The notes under the pieces were generated by a model. It was not told the origin of the DNA, ran no database searches, and saw only the letters and a program-made list of their open reading frames with translations. Both the position numbers and the translations under genes were made by a program. A stretch of 64,000 nucleotides of DNA, taken from the NCBI RefSeq assembly GCF_014650495.1, contig NZ_BMVB01000020.1:1-64000 (forward strand), written 5' to 3'. Each line of letters opens with the position of its first letter. The first letter of the stretch is position 1. Source of the DNA: Streptomyces cinnamoneus. GTDB taxonomy: Bacteria > Actinomycetota > Actinomycetes > Streptomycetales > Streptomycetaceae. Below, piece by piece: positions 41,975-51,110 of this stretch.

Positions 41975-41990
41975 AGTGGTCTACACCAGT
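41975..41990. promoter_or_regulatory. DasR-responsive element (dre) upstream of nagE1/nagF
   Basis: AGTGGTCTACACCAGT agrees at 14 of 16 positions with the dre consensus ACTGGTCTAGACCAGT. It lies 23 bases before the nagE1 start, in the divergent nagF-nagE1 intergenic region. DasR is the GntR-type GlcNAc regulator of Streptomyces. Confidence 0.85.
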
Positions 41991-42013
41991 ATGCCAGCAG
42001 CCGGGAGGGCGCG

Positions 42014-43327
42014 ATGAGTTCGACGGCCGCGGCGGAGCCGCGGAAGAGGAAGCGGCTGCACGGCCTCTTCCAGGGGCTGCAGAAGATGGGGCGCAGCCTT
42101 CAGCTGCCGATCGCGGTGCTGCCGGCGGCGGGCATCCTCAACCGGCTCGGCCAGCCGGACGTCTTCGGCAAGGACGGCCTGGGGTGGACGGACGTCGCCA
42201 AGGTGATGGCGGGCGCCGGCGGGGCGCTGCTGGACTCGTCCCTGGGCCTGCCGCTGCTGTTCGCGGTGGGCGTGGCGATCGGCATGGCGAAGAAGTCGGA
42301 CGGTTCGACGGCGCTGGCGGCGGTGGCGGGCTTCCTCGTCTATTTCGCGGTGCTGCACCAGTTCCCCGAGGACTGCCCGGCCGGTGCCAAGCACACGGCG
42401 GTCGGTCTGCTGGGCGGGGTGTGCGTGACGGCGGCCGGGGAGCCGTCGGCGGCGGCGTACCAGAATCCGGGGGTGTTCGGCGGCATCGTGATGGGCCTGC
42501 TGTCGGCGTGGTTCTGGCAGCGGTATCACCGGGTGCGGCTGGTGGACTGGCTGGGTTTCTTCAACGGCCGCCGGCTGGTGCCGATCATCATGGCGTTCGT
42601 GGCGATCGGCTTCGCCGTCCTGTGCCTGGGGGTCTGGCCGTGGGTGGGTGCGCGGCTGACGGACTTCAGCGAGTGGCTGGTCGACCTGAGCTGGCTGGGC
42701 TCCGGGATCTTCGGCGTGGCCAACCGGGCGCTGCTGGTGGTGGGGCTGCACCAGTTCCTGAACGTCTTCGTGTGGTTCCAGTTCGGGGACTTCACCAAGC
42801 CGGACGGCCAGGTCGTGCACGGTGACATCAATCGTTTCCTGGCGGGCGACCCGACGGCGGGGCAGTTCACCTCGGGCTTCTTCCCGATCATGATGTTCGC
42901 GCTGCCCGCGGCCGCCCTGGCCATCGCCCACTGCGCGAAGCCGGAGCACCGCAAGGCGGTGAGCGGCATGATGCTCTCGGTGGGGCTGACGTCGCTGGTC
43001 ACGGGTATCACCGAGCCGATCGAGTACTCGTTCCTCTTCATCGCCCCCCTGCTCTACGTGGTGCACGCGCTGCTGACGGGCGTGTCGATGGCGGTGACCT
43101 GGGGACTGGGGGTGCACGACGGCTTCAGTTTCTCTGCGGGACTGATCGACTATGTGATCAACTGGGGGCTTGCGACGAAGCCGGCGCTGATCATTCCGAT
43201 CGGGCTGGCTTTCGGTGTCGTCTATTACGCGGTCTTCCGCTTCGCCATCACGTTCTTCGACATCCCGACGCCGGGCCGGGAGCCGGAGGCGGTGGCGGAG
43301 GAGATCGAGAAGGGCAACGTCGAGTAG
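42014..43327 (+). CDS. nagE1: PTS EIIC component for N-acetylglucosamine (NagE1)
   Basis: A 437-residue membrane permease of the glucose superfamily. Marks are 'SLQLPIAVLPAAGIL', 'GVAIGMAKKSDGSTALAAV', 'FNGRRLVPI' and the EIIC sugar-site segment 'GITEPIEYSFLF'. The EIIB and EIIA domains are absent, as in Streptomyces, where they are separate proteins. It has about ten membrane helices. It is 60% or more alike by eye to NagE2 downstream; a terminator hairpin separates the two. The start is ATG 42014 behind GGGAGG. Confidence 0.92.
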   Translation: MSSTAAAEPRKRKRLHGLFQGLQKMGRSLQLPIAVLPAAGILNRLGQPDVFGKDGLGWTDVAKVMAGAGGALLDSSLGLPLLFAVGVAIGMAKKSDGSTALAAVAGFLVYFAVLHQFPEDCPAGAKHTAVGLLGGVCVTAAGEPSAAAYQNPGVFGGIVMGLLSAWFWQRYHRVRLVDWLGFFNGRRLVPIIMAFVAIGFAVLCLGVWPWVGARLTDFSEWLVDLSWLGSGIFGVANRALLVVGLHQFLNVFVWFQFGDFTKPDGQVVHGDINRFLAGDPTAGQFTSGFFPIMMFALPAAALAIAHCAKPEHRKAVSGMMLSVGLTSLVTGITEPIEYSFLFIAPLLYVVHALLTGVSMAVTWGLGVHDGFSFSAGLIDYVINWGLATKPALIIPIGLAFGVVYYAVFRFAITFFDIPTPGREPEAVAEEIEKGNVE

Positions 43328-43379
43328 TCGCGGCAGGGGGTCCGGCCTTCCGGGCGGCAGTGGGAAATCAACGTGCCGT

Positions 43380-43420
43380 AAGGGCGGCGTGACGCAGCGC
43401 AGAGCGCTCACGCCGCCCTT
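43380..43420 (+). terminator. Terminator hairpin between nagE1 and nagE2
   Basis: AAGGGCGGCGTGA and TCACGCCGCCCTT form a perfect 13-bp stem around a 15-base loop, 53 bases after the nagE1 stop. nagE2 thus probably has its own promoter. Confidence 0.85.
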
Positions 43421-43481
43421 GCGCGTGTGGTCCACGGCACTGGGAACGATGGATTCCTTTATGCCGGACTCACGTGCTACA

Positions 43482-43497
43482 ACAGGTCTAAACCACT
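43482..43497. promoter_or_regulatory. DasR-like element (dre) 1 upstream of nagE2
   Basis: ACAGGTCTAAACCACT matches the dre consensus at 13 of 16 positions. It directly abuts a second element at 43498-43513. Confidence 0.8.
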
Positions 43498-43513
43498 AGT
43501 GGTGTAGACCAAA
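43498..43513. promoter_or_regulatory. DasR-like element (dre) 2 upstream of nagE2
   Basis: AGTGGTGTAGACCAAA matches the dre consensus at 12-13 of 16 positions. Together with element 1 it makes a 26-bp near-perfect inverted repeat centred on CTAG. The ribosome site GGAGGAA follows at 43553-43559. Confidence 0.78.
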
Positions 43514-43565
43514 TCGCGGGCCGTCCCCCTTCCCCTTGAGCGCCCGCCTCACCTGGAGGAATCCG

Positions 43566-44849
<1,284 letters not shown>

Positions 44850-44864
44850 GCCCCTCCGCCCGAC

Positions 44865-44908
44865 GCGAGAGGCCCCCCGGAACCGTGCGGTTCCGGGGGG
44901 CCTCTCGC
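44865..44908 (+). terminator. Terminator after nagE2
   Basis: GCGAGAGGCCCCCCGGAACC and its exact complement form a perfect 20-bp stem with loop GTGC, 15 bases after the nagE2 stop. Confidence 0.92.
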
Positions 44909-44954
44909 ATGGGCCGACGGCAACGGTCGTCCGGACGCGGGCCGCCGGGGCGCC

Positions 44955-45707
44955 CTACAGCTCGTACACCGCTCCCGCGTGCGCCAGTTCCGCCGGGCCG
45001 TCGTAGACCGAGCGGGCGTCGCGGAGGTTGGTCAGGGGGTCCGTCCACGGGGGGATGTGGGTGAGGACGAGACGGCCGGCCCCGGCGGCCGCCGCGACGG
45101 CGCCCGCCTCCAGGCCGTTGAGGTGGAGGTCGGGGATGTCCTCCTTGCCGTGCGTGAACGACGCCTCGCACAGCAGCAGGTCCGCACCCCGCGCCAGCTC
45201 GTCCAGGGCCTCGCAGGGGCCGGTGTCGCCCGAGTACACCAGCGACCTGCCGTCGTGCTCGACGCGGAAGGCGTACGCCTCGACCGGGTGGCTCACCCGG
45301 GCCGTACGGACCGTCAGGGGGCCGAGGGTGACGGTGCCGGGCGAGAGTGTGCGGAAGTCGAAGACCTCGCTCATGCACGCCTCGTCGGGTACGTCGCCGT
45401 ACGCCGTCAGCAGCCGCTGCTCGGTGCCCGCGGGCCCGTAGACGGGCACGGCGTCGGCCCTGCCGCCCTCGTGACGGTAGTAGCGGGCGACGAAGTAGCC
45501 GCACATGTCGATGAAGTGATCGGGGTGCAGGTGCGACAGGAGCACGGCGTCGAGGTCGTAGAGGCCAATGTGGCGCTGGAGCTCGCCCAGGGCACCGTTG
45601 CCCATGTCGAGGACGATCCGGTAGCCGTCGGCCTCCACCAGATAGCTCGAACAGGCCGATTCCGTGGACGGGAACGAGCCCGAGCATCCGACGACGGTGA
45701 GCTTCAT
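44955..45707 (-). CDS. Metallo-beta-lactamase fold hydrolase (RNase Z-like)
   Basis: A 250-residue MBL-fold protein. The metal motif is 'LLSHLHPDHFID' (HxHxDH), with later ligands in 'RVSHPVEAYAF', 'YSGDTGPCEAL' and 'LTHIPPWTDP'. The fold is that of cAMP phosphodiesterase or RNase Z-like hydrolases. In many actinobacteria it lies directly beside rph and rdgB; here the nag genes intervene. ATG 45707 is chosen over upstream in-frame codons because the family begins with 'MKLTVVGCSGSFP'. Confidence 0.88.
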   Translation of the reverse strand: MKLTVVGCSGSFPSTESACSSYLVEADGYRIVLDMGNGALGELQRHIGLYDLDAVLLSHLHPDHFIDMCGYFVARYYRHEGGRADAVPVYGPAGTEQRLLTAYGDVPDEACMSEVFDFRTLSPGTVTLGPLTVRTARVSHPVEAYAFRVEHDGRSLVYSGDTGPCEALDELARGADLLLCEASFTHGKEDIPDLHLNGLEAGAVAAAAGAGRLVLTHIPPWTDPLTNLRDARSVYDGPAELAHAGAVYEL

Positions 45708-46018
45708 GCGGGCCTGAACCTCCGTGGGCTGGTGACGGGGGGCCATGCGGTGCAGTCGAGAGTAAGGCGAGAACGCGACGGTGACTCCTCCGGAAGGGGG
45801 GCGTGTGGGCGGAATCACCAGGACGGACCTGGGCCCGGCGACGGCCTCCACGCCCCTCACGGCACAGGGGCAACACCCCCCTGCCCGGTGCCGCGCACAG
45901 CACAAGGGCCCCGGCCCGCGCCCGGGGAACGGGCGCGGGCCGGGGCCCTGCGAACCGGAAGCTGCAACGGTGCGAAGAAGCGCCCGAAAGGGCGGGGCCG
46001 GGCGGTCGCCTCGGCGGC
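45708..46018. other. Intergenic region with terminator, no gene seen
   Basis: About 310 bases upstream of the MBL gene and downstream of the small gene at 46019-46225, both on the minus strand. It contains the strong hairpin at 45905-45949 and presumably the MBL promoter. Confidence 0.5.
45905..45949 (-). terminator. Terminator hairpin downstream of the small gene at 46019
   Basis: AGGGCCCCGGCCCGCGCCC pairs perfectly over 19 bp with its complement around GGGGAAC. Confidence 0.88.
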
Positions 46019-46225
46019 CTACAGCGGCCGGTGCCGCTCGGCACGGTCCAGGGTGTCCATGAAGCGCTGGAAGCGCTCGGCCGACTCCTTGCTGCCGGCC
46101 GTCACCGTGAACACCTCGGGCGACATGAAGGCCGCCAGCCGCTCACGCGTCTCGGGTGCGAGCGCATCCCATGCCGCTCTATCCAGCCGTGACTGCGCCA
46201 CAGTTTCCGCACTGCCAGTTTCCAT
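46019..46225 (-). CDS. Small hypothetical protein (68 residues)
   Basis: A helical protein with high third-position GC over its length, which supports coding ('LDRAAWDALAPETRERLAA', quoted in part, 'TVTAGSKESAERFQRFMD'). No family is recognised. The ATG at 46225 has only a weak ribosome site, and its first 47 bases overlap a zinc-ribbon micro-ORF in another frame. It may therefore depend on translation of that ORF or be joined to it by a frameshift. Confidence 0.6.
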   Translation of the reverse strand: METGSAETVAQSRLDRAAWDALAPETRERLAAFMSPEVFTVTAGSKESAERFQRFMDTLDRAERHRPL

Positions 46226-46271
46226 TGTTGAGTTGCCTCATGTCCGAAGATCCACATGCGGGACAGTTCAT
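46179..46271 (-). CDS. 30-residue zinc-ribbon micro-ORF
   Basis: The protein reads 'MNCPACGSSDMRQLNN' followed by 'GNWQCGNCGAVTAG', with CxxC pairs at C3/C6 and C21/C24, a classic zinc ribbon. GTAGGAGACGCAC gives a good ribosome site before ATG 46271. The DNA is noticeably less GC-rich than its surroundings. It overlaps the start of the 68-residue gene in a different frame, which suggests translational coupling or a frameshifted fusion. Confidence 0.6.
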   Translation of the reverse strand: MNCPACGSSDMRQLNNGNWQCGNCGAVTAG

Positions 46272-46391
46272 GTGCGTCTCCTACGGGATGATGTCAGCCG
46301 CTTGCCAACATCGGTAGTAGCAGTTCACCCGTGCACAGTTCTGGTTGTTACGGACCGGCGCGGACAGGTGGTGGACGGGTGGTGCGGCGCG

Positions 46392-47342
46392 CTATGCCCA
46401 GAGCTGGCCGTGCAGCGCCTCCACCGCCTCGTCGGTGGTGGCGGCGGTGTAGACGCCGGTGGAGAGGTACTTCCAGCCCCCGTCGGCGACGATGAAGGCG
46501 ATGTCGGCGCTCTCCTCCGCCCGTACGGCCTTGCGGGCGACGCCCAGCGCGGCGTGCAGCACGGCGCCCGTGGACACCCCCGCGAAGATGCCCTCCTCGG
46601 CGAGGAGTTCGCGGGTGCGGCGCACCGCGTCCTCGGAGCCCACGGAGTAGCGGGTGGTGAGCACGGAGGCGTCGTAGAGCTCCGGGACGAAGCCCTCGTC
46701 GAGGTTGCGCAGGCCGTAGACCACGTCGTCGTAACGGGGCTCGGCGGCGACGATGTGCACGCCGGGCTTGTGCTCGCGCAGGTAGCGGCCGACGCCCATG
46801 AGGGTGCCGGTGGTGCCGAGGCCGGCCACGAAGTGGGTGATCTCGGGGAGGTCGGCGAGGATCTCGGGGCCGGTCGTGGCGTAGTGAGCGCCGGCGTTGT
46901 CGGGGTTGCCGTACTGGTAGAGCATCACCCAGTCCGGGTGCTGCCCGGACAGCTCCTTGGCGACCCGCACGGCGGTGTTCGAGCCGCCGGCGGCGGGCGA
47001 GGGGATGATCTCGGCGCCCCACATGGCCAGCAGCTGCCGCCGCTCCTCGCTGGTGTTCTCCGGCATCACGCACACCATGCGGTAGCCCTTGAGCTTGGCG
47101 GCCATGGCGAGGGAGATGCCGGTGTTGCCGGAGGTGGGCTCCAGGATCGTGCAGCCCGGCGTCAGCCGGCCGGCCTTCTCGGCCTGCTCGATCATGTGCA
47201 GCGCGGGGCGGTCCTTGACCGAGCCGGTGGGGTTGCGGTCCTCCAGCTTGGCCCAGACCCGCACGGACGGCGAGGGGGACAGGCGCGGCAGACGGACGAG
47301 CGGGGTGTTGCCCACCGCGGCCAGGGGGCTGTCGTAGCGCAT
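46392..47342 (-). CDS. cysM: O-phosphoserine-type cysteine synthase CysM
   Basis: A 316-residue PLP enzyme of fold type II. The PLP lysine is K43 in 'NPTGSVKDRPAL', with 'EPTSGNTGISLAM' and the phosphate loop 'GLGTTGTLMGVGRYL'. Its genomic partners CysO and Mec show it belongs to the sulfur-carrier route: it joins O-phosphoserine with thiocarboxylated CysO to make CysO-Cys, from which Mec releases cysteine. Unlike assimilatory CysK, this route works under oxidative stress in Mycobacterium. ATG 47342 lies 14 bp after the cysO stop. Confidence 0.93.
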   Translation of the reverse strand: MRYDSPLAAVGNTPLVRLPRLSPSPSVRVWAKLEDRNPTGSVKDRPALHMIEQAEKAGRLTPGCTILEPTSGNTGISLAMAAKLKGYRMVCVMPENTSEERRQLLAMWGAEIIPSPAAGGSNTAVRVAKELSGQHPDWVMLYQYGNPDNAGAHYATTGPEILADLPEITHFVAGLGTTGTLMGVGRYLREHKPGVHIVAAEPRYDDVVYGLRNLDEGFVPELYDASVLTTRYSVGSEDAVRRTRELLAEEGIFAGVSTGAVLHAALGVARKAVRAEESADIAFIVADGGWKYLSTGVYTAATTDEAVEALHGQLWA

Positions 47343-47356
47343 GGGGAGCGGCCCGG

Positions 47357-47644
47357 TCAGGCCATGCCGCCGGCGACCGCCGGAAGGATGGTGACGCTGT
47401 CGCCGTCCGCCAGCTCGGTGGCGATGCCGCCGAGGAAGCGGACGTCCTCGTCGTTGAGGTAGACGTTCACGAAGCGGCGCAGCTCGCCGCCGGCGGACTC
47501 GTCGACCAGGCGCTCGCGGATGCCGGCGTGCCGGGTCTCCAGGTCCTTGAAGAGCTCGTCGATCGTGGCGCCGCTGCCCTCGACGGCCTTCTGGCCGCCG
47601 GTGTAGGTGCGGAGGATGGTCGGGATGCGGACCTCGATGGCCAT
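47357..47644 (-). CDS. cysO: Sulfur-carrier protein CysO (MoaD/ThiS family)
   Basis: A 95-residue ubiquitin-like sulfur carrier: 'VRIPTILRTYTGGQKAVEG', 'RRFVNVYLNDEDVRFLGG' and 'DSVTILPAVAGGMA'. The active C-terminal Gly-Gly that becomes a thiocarboxylate is followed by Met-Ala, so two residues must be removed first. The JAMM peptidase Mec, encoded just upstream, could do this as well as release cysteine. ATG 47644 is the start. Confidence 0.92.
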   Translation of the reverse strand: MAIEVRIPTILRTYTGGQKAVEGSGATIDELFKDLETRHAGIRERLVDESAGGELRRFVNVYLNDEDVRFLGGIATELADGDSVTILPAVAGGMA

Positions 47645-47777
47645 GGATGTGCTCCTGTCGGAGTGCGGGGAGGTGCCTGCGTGCGCCGGGGCGTGCTTCC
47701 GGGACAACCGTGGGCGCATCGTATCGATTCCCCGTGCGCCAGCCGTACGTTCGTCCCGGCATGCGGAACGGCAGGTC

Positions 47778-48218
47778 TCAGCCTTCGGTACGTCCCGGGT
47801 AGGCGTCGACGATCTCGACCTCCTCCTCGGTGATCTCGCCGTCGACGATCCGGAAGGAGCGGAACTGGAAGGGGCCCGCGCCGTCGGTGTCGGCGGTGGA
47901 GACGAGGACGTAGTGGGCGCCCGGCTCGCCCGCGTAGCTGACGTCGGTGCGGGAAGGGTACGCCTCGGTGGCGGTGTGCGAGTGGTAGATGACCACCGGC
48001 TCCTCGTCGCGGTCGTCCATCTCGCGGTAGAGCTTCAGCAGGTCGGTGGAGTCGAACTCGTAGAACGTGGGCGAGCGGGCCGCGTTCAGCATCGGGACGA
48101 ACCGCTCGGGGCGGCCGCTGCCGACGGGGCCGGCGATCACGCCGCACGCCTCGTCGGGGTGGTCGGCCCGGGCGTGCGCGACGATCCGGTCGTGGAGGTC
48201 CTGTGCGATGGTCAGCAT
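47778..48218 (-). CDS. mec: Mec, JAMM/Mov34 CysO-cysteine peptidase
   Basis: A 146-residue zinc peptidase with the JAMM motif: E23 ('PDEACGVIAG'), H79-S-H81 ('IYHSHTATEAYPSRTD') and D92. It hydrolyses the CysO-cysteine adduct to release cysteine, with gene order mec-cysO-cysM on one strand. ATG 48218 is the start. Confidence 0.92.
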   Translation of the reverse strand: MLTIAQDLHDRIVAHARADHPDEACGVIAGPVGSGRPERFVPMLNAARSPTFYEFDSTDLLKLYREMDDRDEEPVVIYHSHTATEAYPSRTDVSYAGEPGAHYVLVSTADTDGAGPFQFRSFRIVDGEITEEEVEIVDAYPGRTEG

Positions 48219-48236
48219 GCGCGCCAGGATAAGCAC

Positions 48237-48274
48237 AGGGCCCGCCCGTACCGGGAGCGGTACGGGCGGGCCCT
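48237..48274 (-). terminator. Terminator downstream of the amino-acid permease
   Basis: AGGGCCCGCCCGTACC pairs perfectly over 16 bp with GGTACGGGCGGGCCCT around GGGAGC. It separates the permease from mec. Confidence 0.88.
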
Positions 48275-48289
48275 GGTGCCGTGCGGTGA

Positions 48290-49738
48290 CTACTTGGTGA
48301 GCGAGTAGTCCTTGCGCTCGAACGCCTGCGGGTTGCGCTTCTTCATGACCAGGTAGGAGACCCACATGATCGCGGCCCAGACGGGGGCGCAGTACAGCGA
48401 GATCCGCGCGTCCTTGTCGATGCCCATCATCACGATGACCATGAAGATGAAGGCGAGGGCGAAGAGGCTGGTCCACGGCGCACCGGGGGCGCGGAACGCG
48501 GACTGCGGGAGCTCGCCGCGGTCGGCCTTGCGGCGGTAGCGCAGCTGGGCGACGAGGATCACGATCCACGCCCACATGCCGGAGATGGTCGCGAAGGAGA
48601 CGACGTAGTCGAACGCCTTGCCCGGCCACTCGTAGTTGATCACGACACCGACGAGCATCAGCGCGGCGGAGAAGGTGGTGCCGCGCAGCGGCAGGCCCTT
48701 CTTGGTCAGCTGACCGAAGAACTTCGGCCCCTGGCCGTTGAGCGAGAGGTCGCGCAGCATGCGGCCGGTGGAGTACATGCCGGAGTTGCAGGACGACAGC
48801 GCCGCGGTGAGGACGACGAAGTTGACGATGCCGGCGCCGGCCGGCAGGCCGATCTTCTGGAAGGCGGCCACGAAGGGGCTGACGCCCGGCATGAACTCGC
48901 CCCACGGGACCACGGCCAGGATGATGATCAGCGCGCCGATGTAGAAGACCGCGATGCGCCACGGCACGGTGTTGATCGCCTTGGGGAGCGTCTTCTCCGG
49001 GTCCTTGGCCTCGCCCGCGGTGACGCCGACCAGCTCGACGGCGAGGAAGGCGAACATCACGATCTGCAGGGTCATCAGGGTGTTGCCGATGCCGTGCGGG
49101 AAGAAGCCGCCGTCGTTCCAGAGGTTGGTGACGGTGGCGGTGTCACCGGCGTCGGAGAAGCCGATGGTGAGCACGCCGATGCCGATGAGGATCATGCCGA
49201 TGATGGCGGTGACCTTGACCATCGAGAACCAGAACTCCAGCTCACCGAAGAGCTTCACGGAGATCAGGTTGGCGAAGTACAGGATGACGGTGAAGACCAG
49301 CGCGGAAACCCATTGCGGAATGGAATGGTTCCAGTACTGCACATAGGAGGCCGCGGCGGTCACCTCGACGATGCCGGTGACGACCCAGAAGAGCCAGTAC
49401 GTCCATCCGGTCACATAGCCCCAGAAGGGACCGAGGAACTCTCGGGCGTAGTCCGAGAAGGAACCCGACACCGGGCGGTACATGAGCAGCTCACCGAGCG
49501 CTCGCATGATGAAGAAGATGACCAGGCCGGCAATGGCGTAGGCCAGGATCAAGCTGGGTCCGGCCTTCGATATCGCCTTGCCCGCGCCCAGGAACAGGCC
49601 GGTGCCGATGGCGCCACCAATGGCGATCATCTGAATCTGTCGGTTACCGAGTCCCCGCTCGTAACCCTCGGAAGCTTCCTTGCCGCTTCCCTCTCCGTCC
49701 CGCACTGCGGTGCGGTCGGCGACCTGCTCAGAGGTCAT
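48290..49738 (-). CDS. Amino-acid permease (AAT/APC family)
   Basis: A 482-residue transporter with 12 predicted helices. APC motifs are 'RQIQMIAIGGAIGTGLFLG' (quoted in part), 'MRALGELLMYRPVSGSFSDY', and 'AFLAVELVGVTAGEAKDPEK', which holds the conserved Glu. The AAT group (GabP, AnsP, ProY) takes up single amino acids with protons, and the substrate here is undecided. A 9-bp hairpin in the leader lies just upstream of the ribosome site. Confidence 0.9.
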   Translation of the reverse strand: MTSEQVADRTAVRDGEGSGKEASEGYERGLGNRQIQMIAIGGAIGTGLFLGAGKAISKAGPSLILAYAIAGLVIFFIMRALGELLMYRPVSGSFSDYAREFLGPFWGYVTGWTYWLFWVVTGIVEVTAAASYVQYWNHSIPQWVSALVFTVILYFANLISVKLFGELEFWFSMVKVTAIIGMILIGIGVLTIGFSDAGDTATVTNLWNDGGFFPHGIGNTLMTLQIVMFAFLAVELVGVTAGEAKDPEKTLPKAINTVPWRIAVFYIGALIIILAVVPWGEFMPGVSPFVAAFQKIGLPAGAGIVNFVVLTAALSSCNSGMYSTGRMLRDLSLNGQGPKFFGQLTKKGLPLRGTTFSAALMLVGVVINYEWPGKAFDYVVSFATISGMWAWIVILVAQLRYRRKADRGELPQSAFRAPGAPWTSLFALAFIFMVIVMMGIDKDARISLYCAPVWAAIMWVSYLVMKKRNPQAFERKDYSLTK

Positions 49739-50085
49739 GGTGGTGCGCCTTTCTCCATACCGATCCGGTTGCTCCGGATCGGGTTCCGATCCCCCCGGAT
49801 GGAGTCCTGCTCAGCGCCGACGGTCGGTCGGCTAGCGCTTCCGCTGCGACAGGGGTGGCGTCGCAGAGGCAGGTCGGCAAGAAGTATCACGTGTAAAGAT
49901 GAGATCATCGACGCGGTTGTGGCGCACGGCACAAAAAAATCCGGACACAAGTGACCGGGGCCACCAATAGTCATCGCTTCGGTGACGTGATCGTTATGCG
50001 GATTTGAGTGCCCGTTGAGCGGACACGGTCAAAATGCCCCCGGAATGCATTCTTCCGCCGCAGGTCGGGGGGCAGGCCGGACCGG
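49739..50085. promoter_or_regulatory. Permease leader region with hairpin; no gene seen
   Basis: About 350 bases between the permease start and the DUF2017 stop, both minus strand. CCGATCCGG-TTGCT-CCGGATCGG at 49760-49782 forms a 9-bp hairpin in the permease leader, just upstream of GGAGAAAGG. The region around 49890-50000 is AT-richer and probably holds the promoter. Confidence 0.5.
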
Positions 50086-50691
50086 TCAGGCCATCAGTGC
50101 TTCGACGAGGGTCTCCTGCAGTCCGCCGAGCCAGAGGTAGGCCATCACCATCGGCTTGCGGGGGTCCTCGTCCGGCAGCCGGAAGAGCGTCTCGCCGTCG
50201 TCCTCGTCGGTGATCTCCAGCCGGGCCCCGATGGTCAGCCGGAGGTCGTTGAGCGCGCCGAGCCACTGCCGGCAGCCGTCGGGGGCCAGCCGCAGCACGG
50301 CGTCGCCCCCGGCCGCACCGCTGTCGCCGGCGGAGAGGGCGTCGAGCGAGCGGACCATGCCGAGCGCGTCCTCCCGCTTGCGCTCGCGCAGGTCGTTCTC
50401 GGTGTAGCGGCGGAATTCGGCGGCGTGCGCACGCTCCTGCCGGTCCTGCTCGGCGCCGGGGGTGCCGTAGGCATCGGGGAAGAGCCGGGCCAGGGCGGGA
50501 TCGGCAGGAGGCTCGCTGGGGCCCTCGGCGAACAGCCGGGCCAGCGGGTCGGCGGCGTCGGCGCCCTGCGCCTCGCCCGGCCCGATCAGCTCCAGGAGCT
50601 GCACGGCCAGGCTGCGCAGGATGGAGATCTCGACCTCGTCCAGGGCAACGGCGGCCCCGCCGCCGGGAAGCGGCTCGAAGTGCCCGGCCAT
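50086..50691 (-). CDS. DUF2017 protein
   Basis: A 201-residue protein of the actinobacterial DUF2017 family, always encoded beside clpS. Marks are 'VALDEVEISILRSL', 'RLFPDAYG', 'EFRRYTENDLRERKRE' and 'WLGALNDLRLTIGARL'. The ATG at 50691 overlaps the clpS stop codon (TGATG), showing coupled translation. The function is unknown; the context suggests a link to ClpS adaptor-controlled proteolysis. Confidence 0.87.
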   Translation of the reverse strand: MAGHFEPLPGGGAAVALDEVEISILRSLAVQLLELIGPGEAQGADAADPLARLFAEGPSEPPADPALARLFPDAYGTPGAEQDRQERAHAAEFRRYTENDLRERKREDALGMVRSLDALSAGDSGAAGGDAVLRLAPDGCRQWLGALNDLRLTIGARLEITDEDDGETLFRLPDEDPRKPMVMAYLWLGGLQETLVEALMA

Positions 50692-51002
50692 CAACGGTCC
50701 TGCGACAGGGTCGCCCAGAGCCCGTAGCCGTGCATCGCCTGCACGTCGCGCTCCATCTCCTCGCGACTGCCGCTGGAGACCGTCGCACGGCCCTTGTGGT
50801 GGACGTCGAGCATCAGCCGGTGCGCCTTGTCCTTGGGGTAGCCGAAGTACGCCTGGAAGACATACGTCACATAACTCATGAGGTTGACGGGGTCGTTATG
50901 AACCAGCGTTACCCATGGGACGTCGGGTTCGGCCACCGCGAAGGGCGATTCGCCCGTTTCAGGCCGTTCGATCTCGACCGGTGCAACACTCACGCTTCCC
51001 AT
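50691..51002 (-). CDS. clpS: ATP-dependent Clp protease adaptor ClpS
   Basis: A 103-residue adaptor that delivers N-degron substrates to ClpCP/ClpAP. The core is 'PWVTLVHNDPVNLMSYV', 'FGYPKDKAHRLMLDVHH' and 'RDVQAMHGYGLWAT'; the Asn-Asp pair after His lines the N-degron pocket. The start is ATG 51002, with a GTG three codons in as an alternative. It is divergent from pncB. Confidence 0.93.
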   Translation of the reverse strand: MGSVSVAPVEIERPETGESPFAVAEPDVPWVTLVHNDPVNLMSYVTYVFQAYFGYPKDKAHRLMLDVHHKGRATVSSGSREEMERDVQAMHGYGLWATLSQDR

Positions 51003-51110
51003 GCTGCCACTCGGCGACTCCCGGTGCACAAACGGGGGGCCGTATCCGGGGCCGGAACAACGGACTCCAGAAATCGTCACTCTGACGAGTACGGGGGTAG
51101 CATCTGCGCC

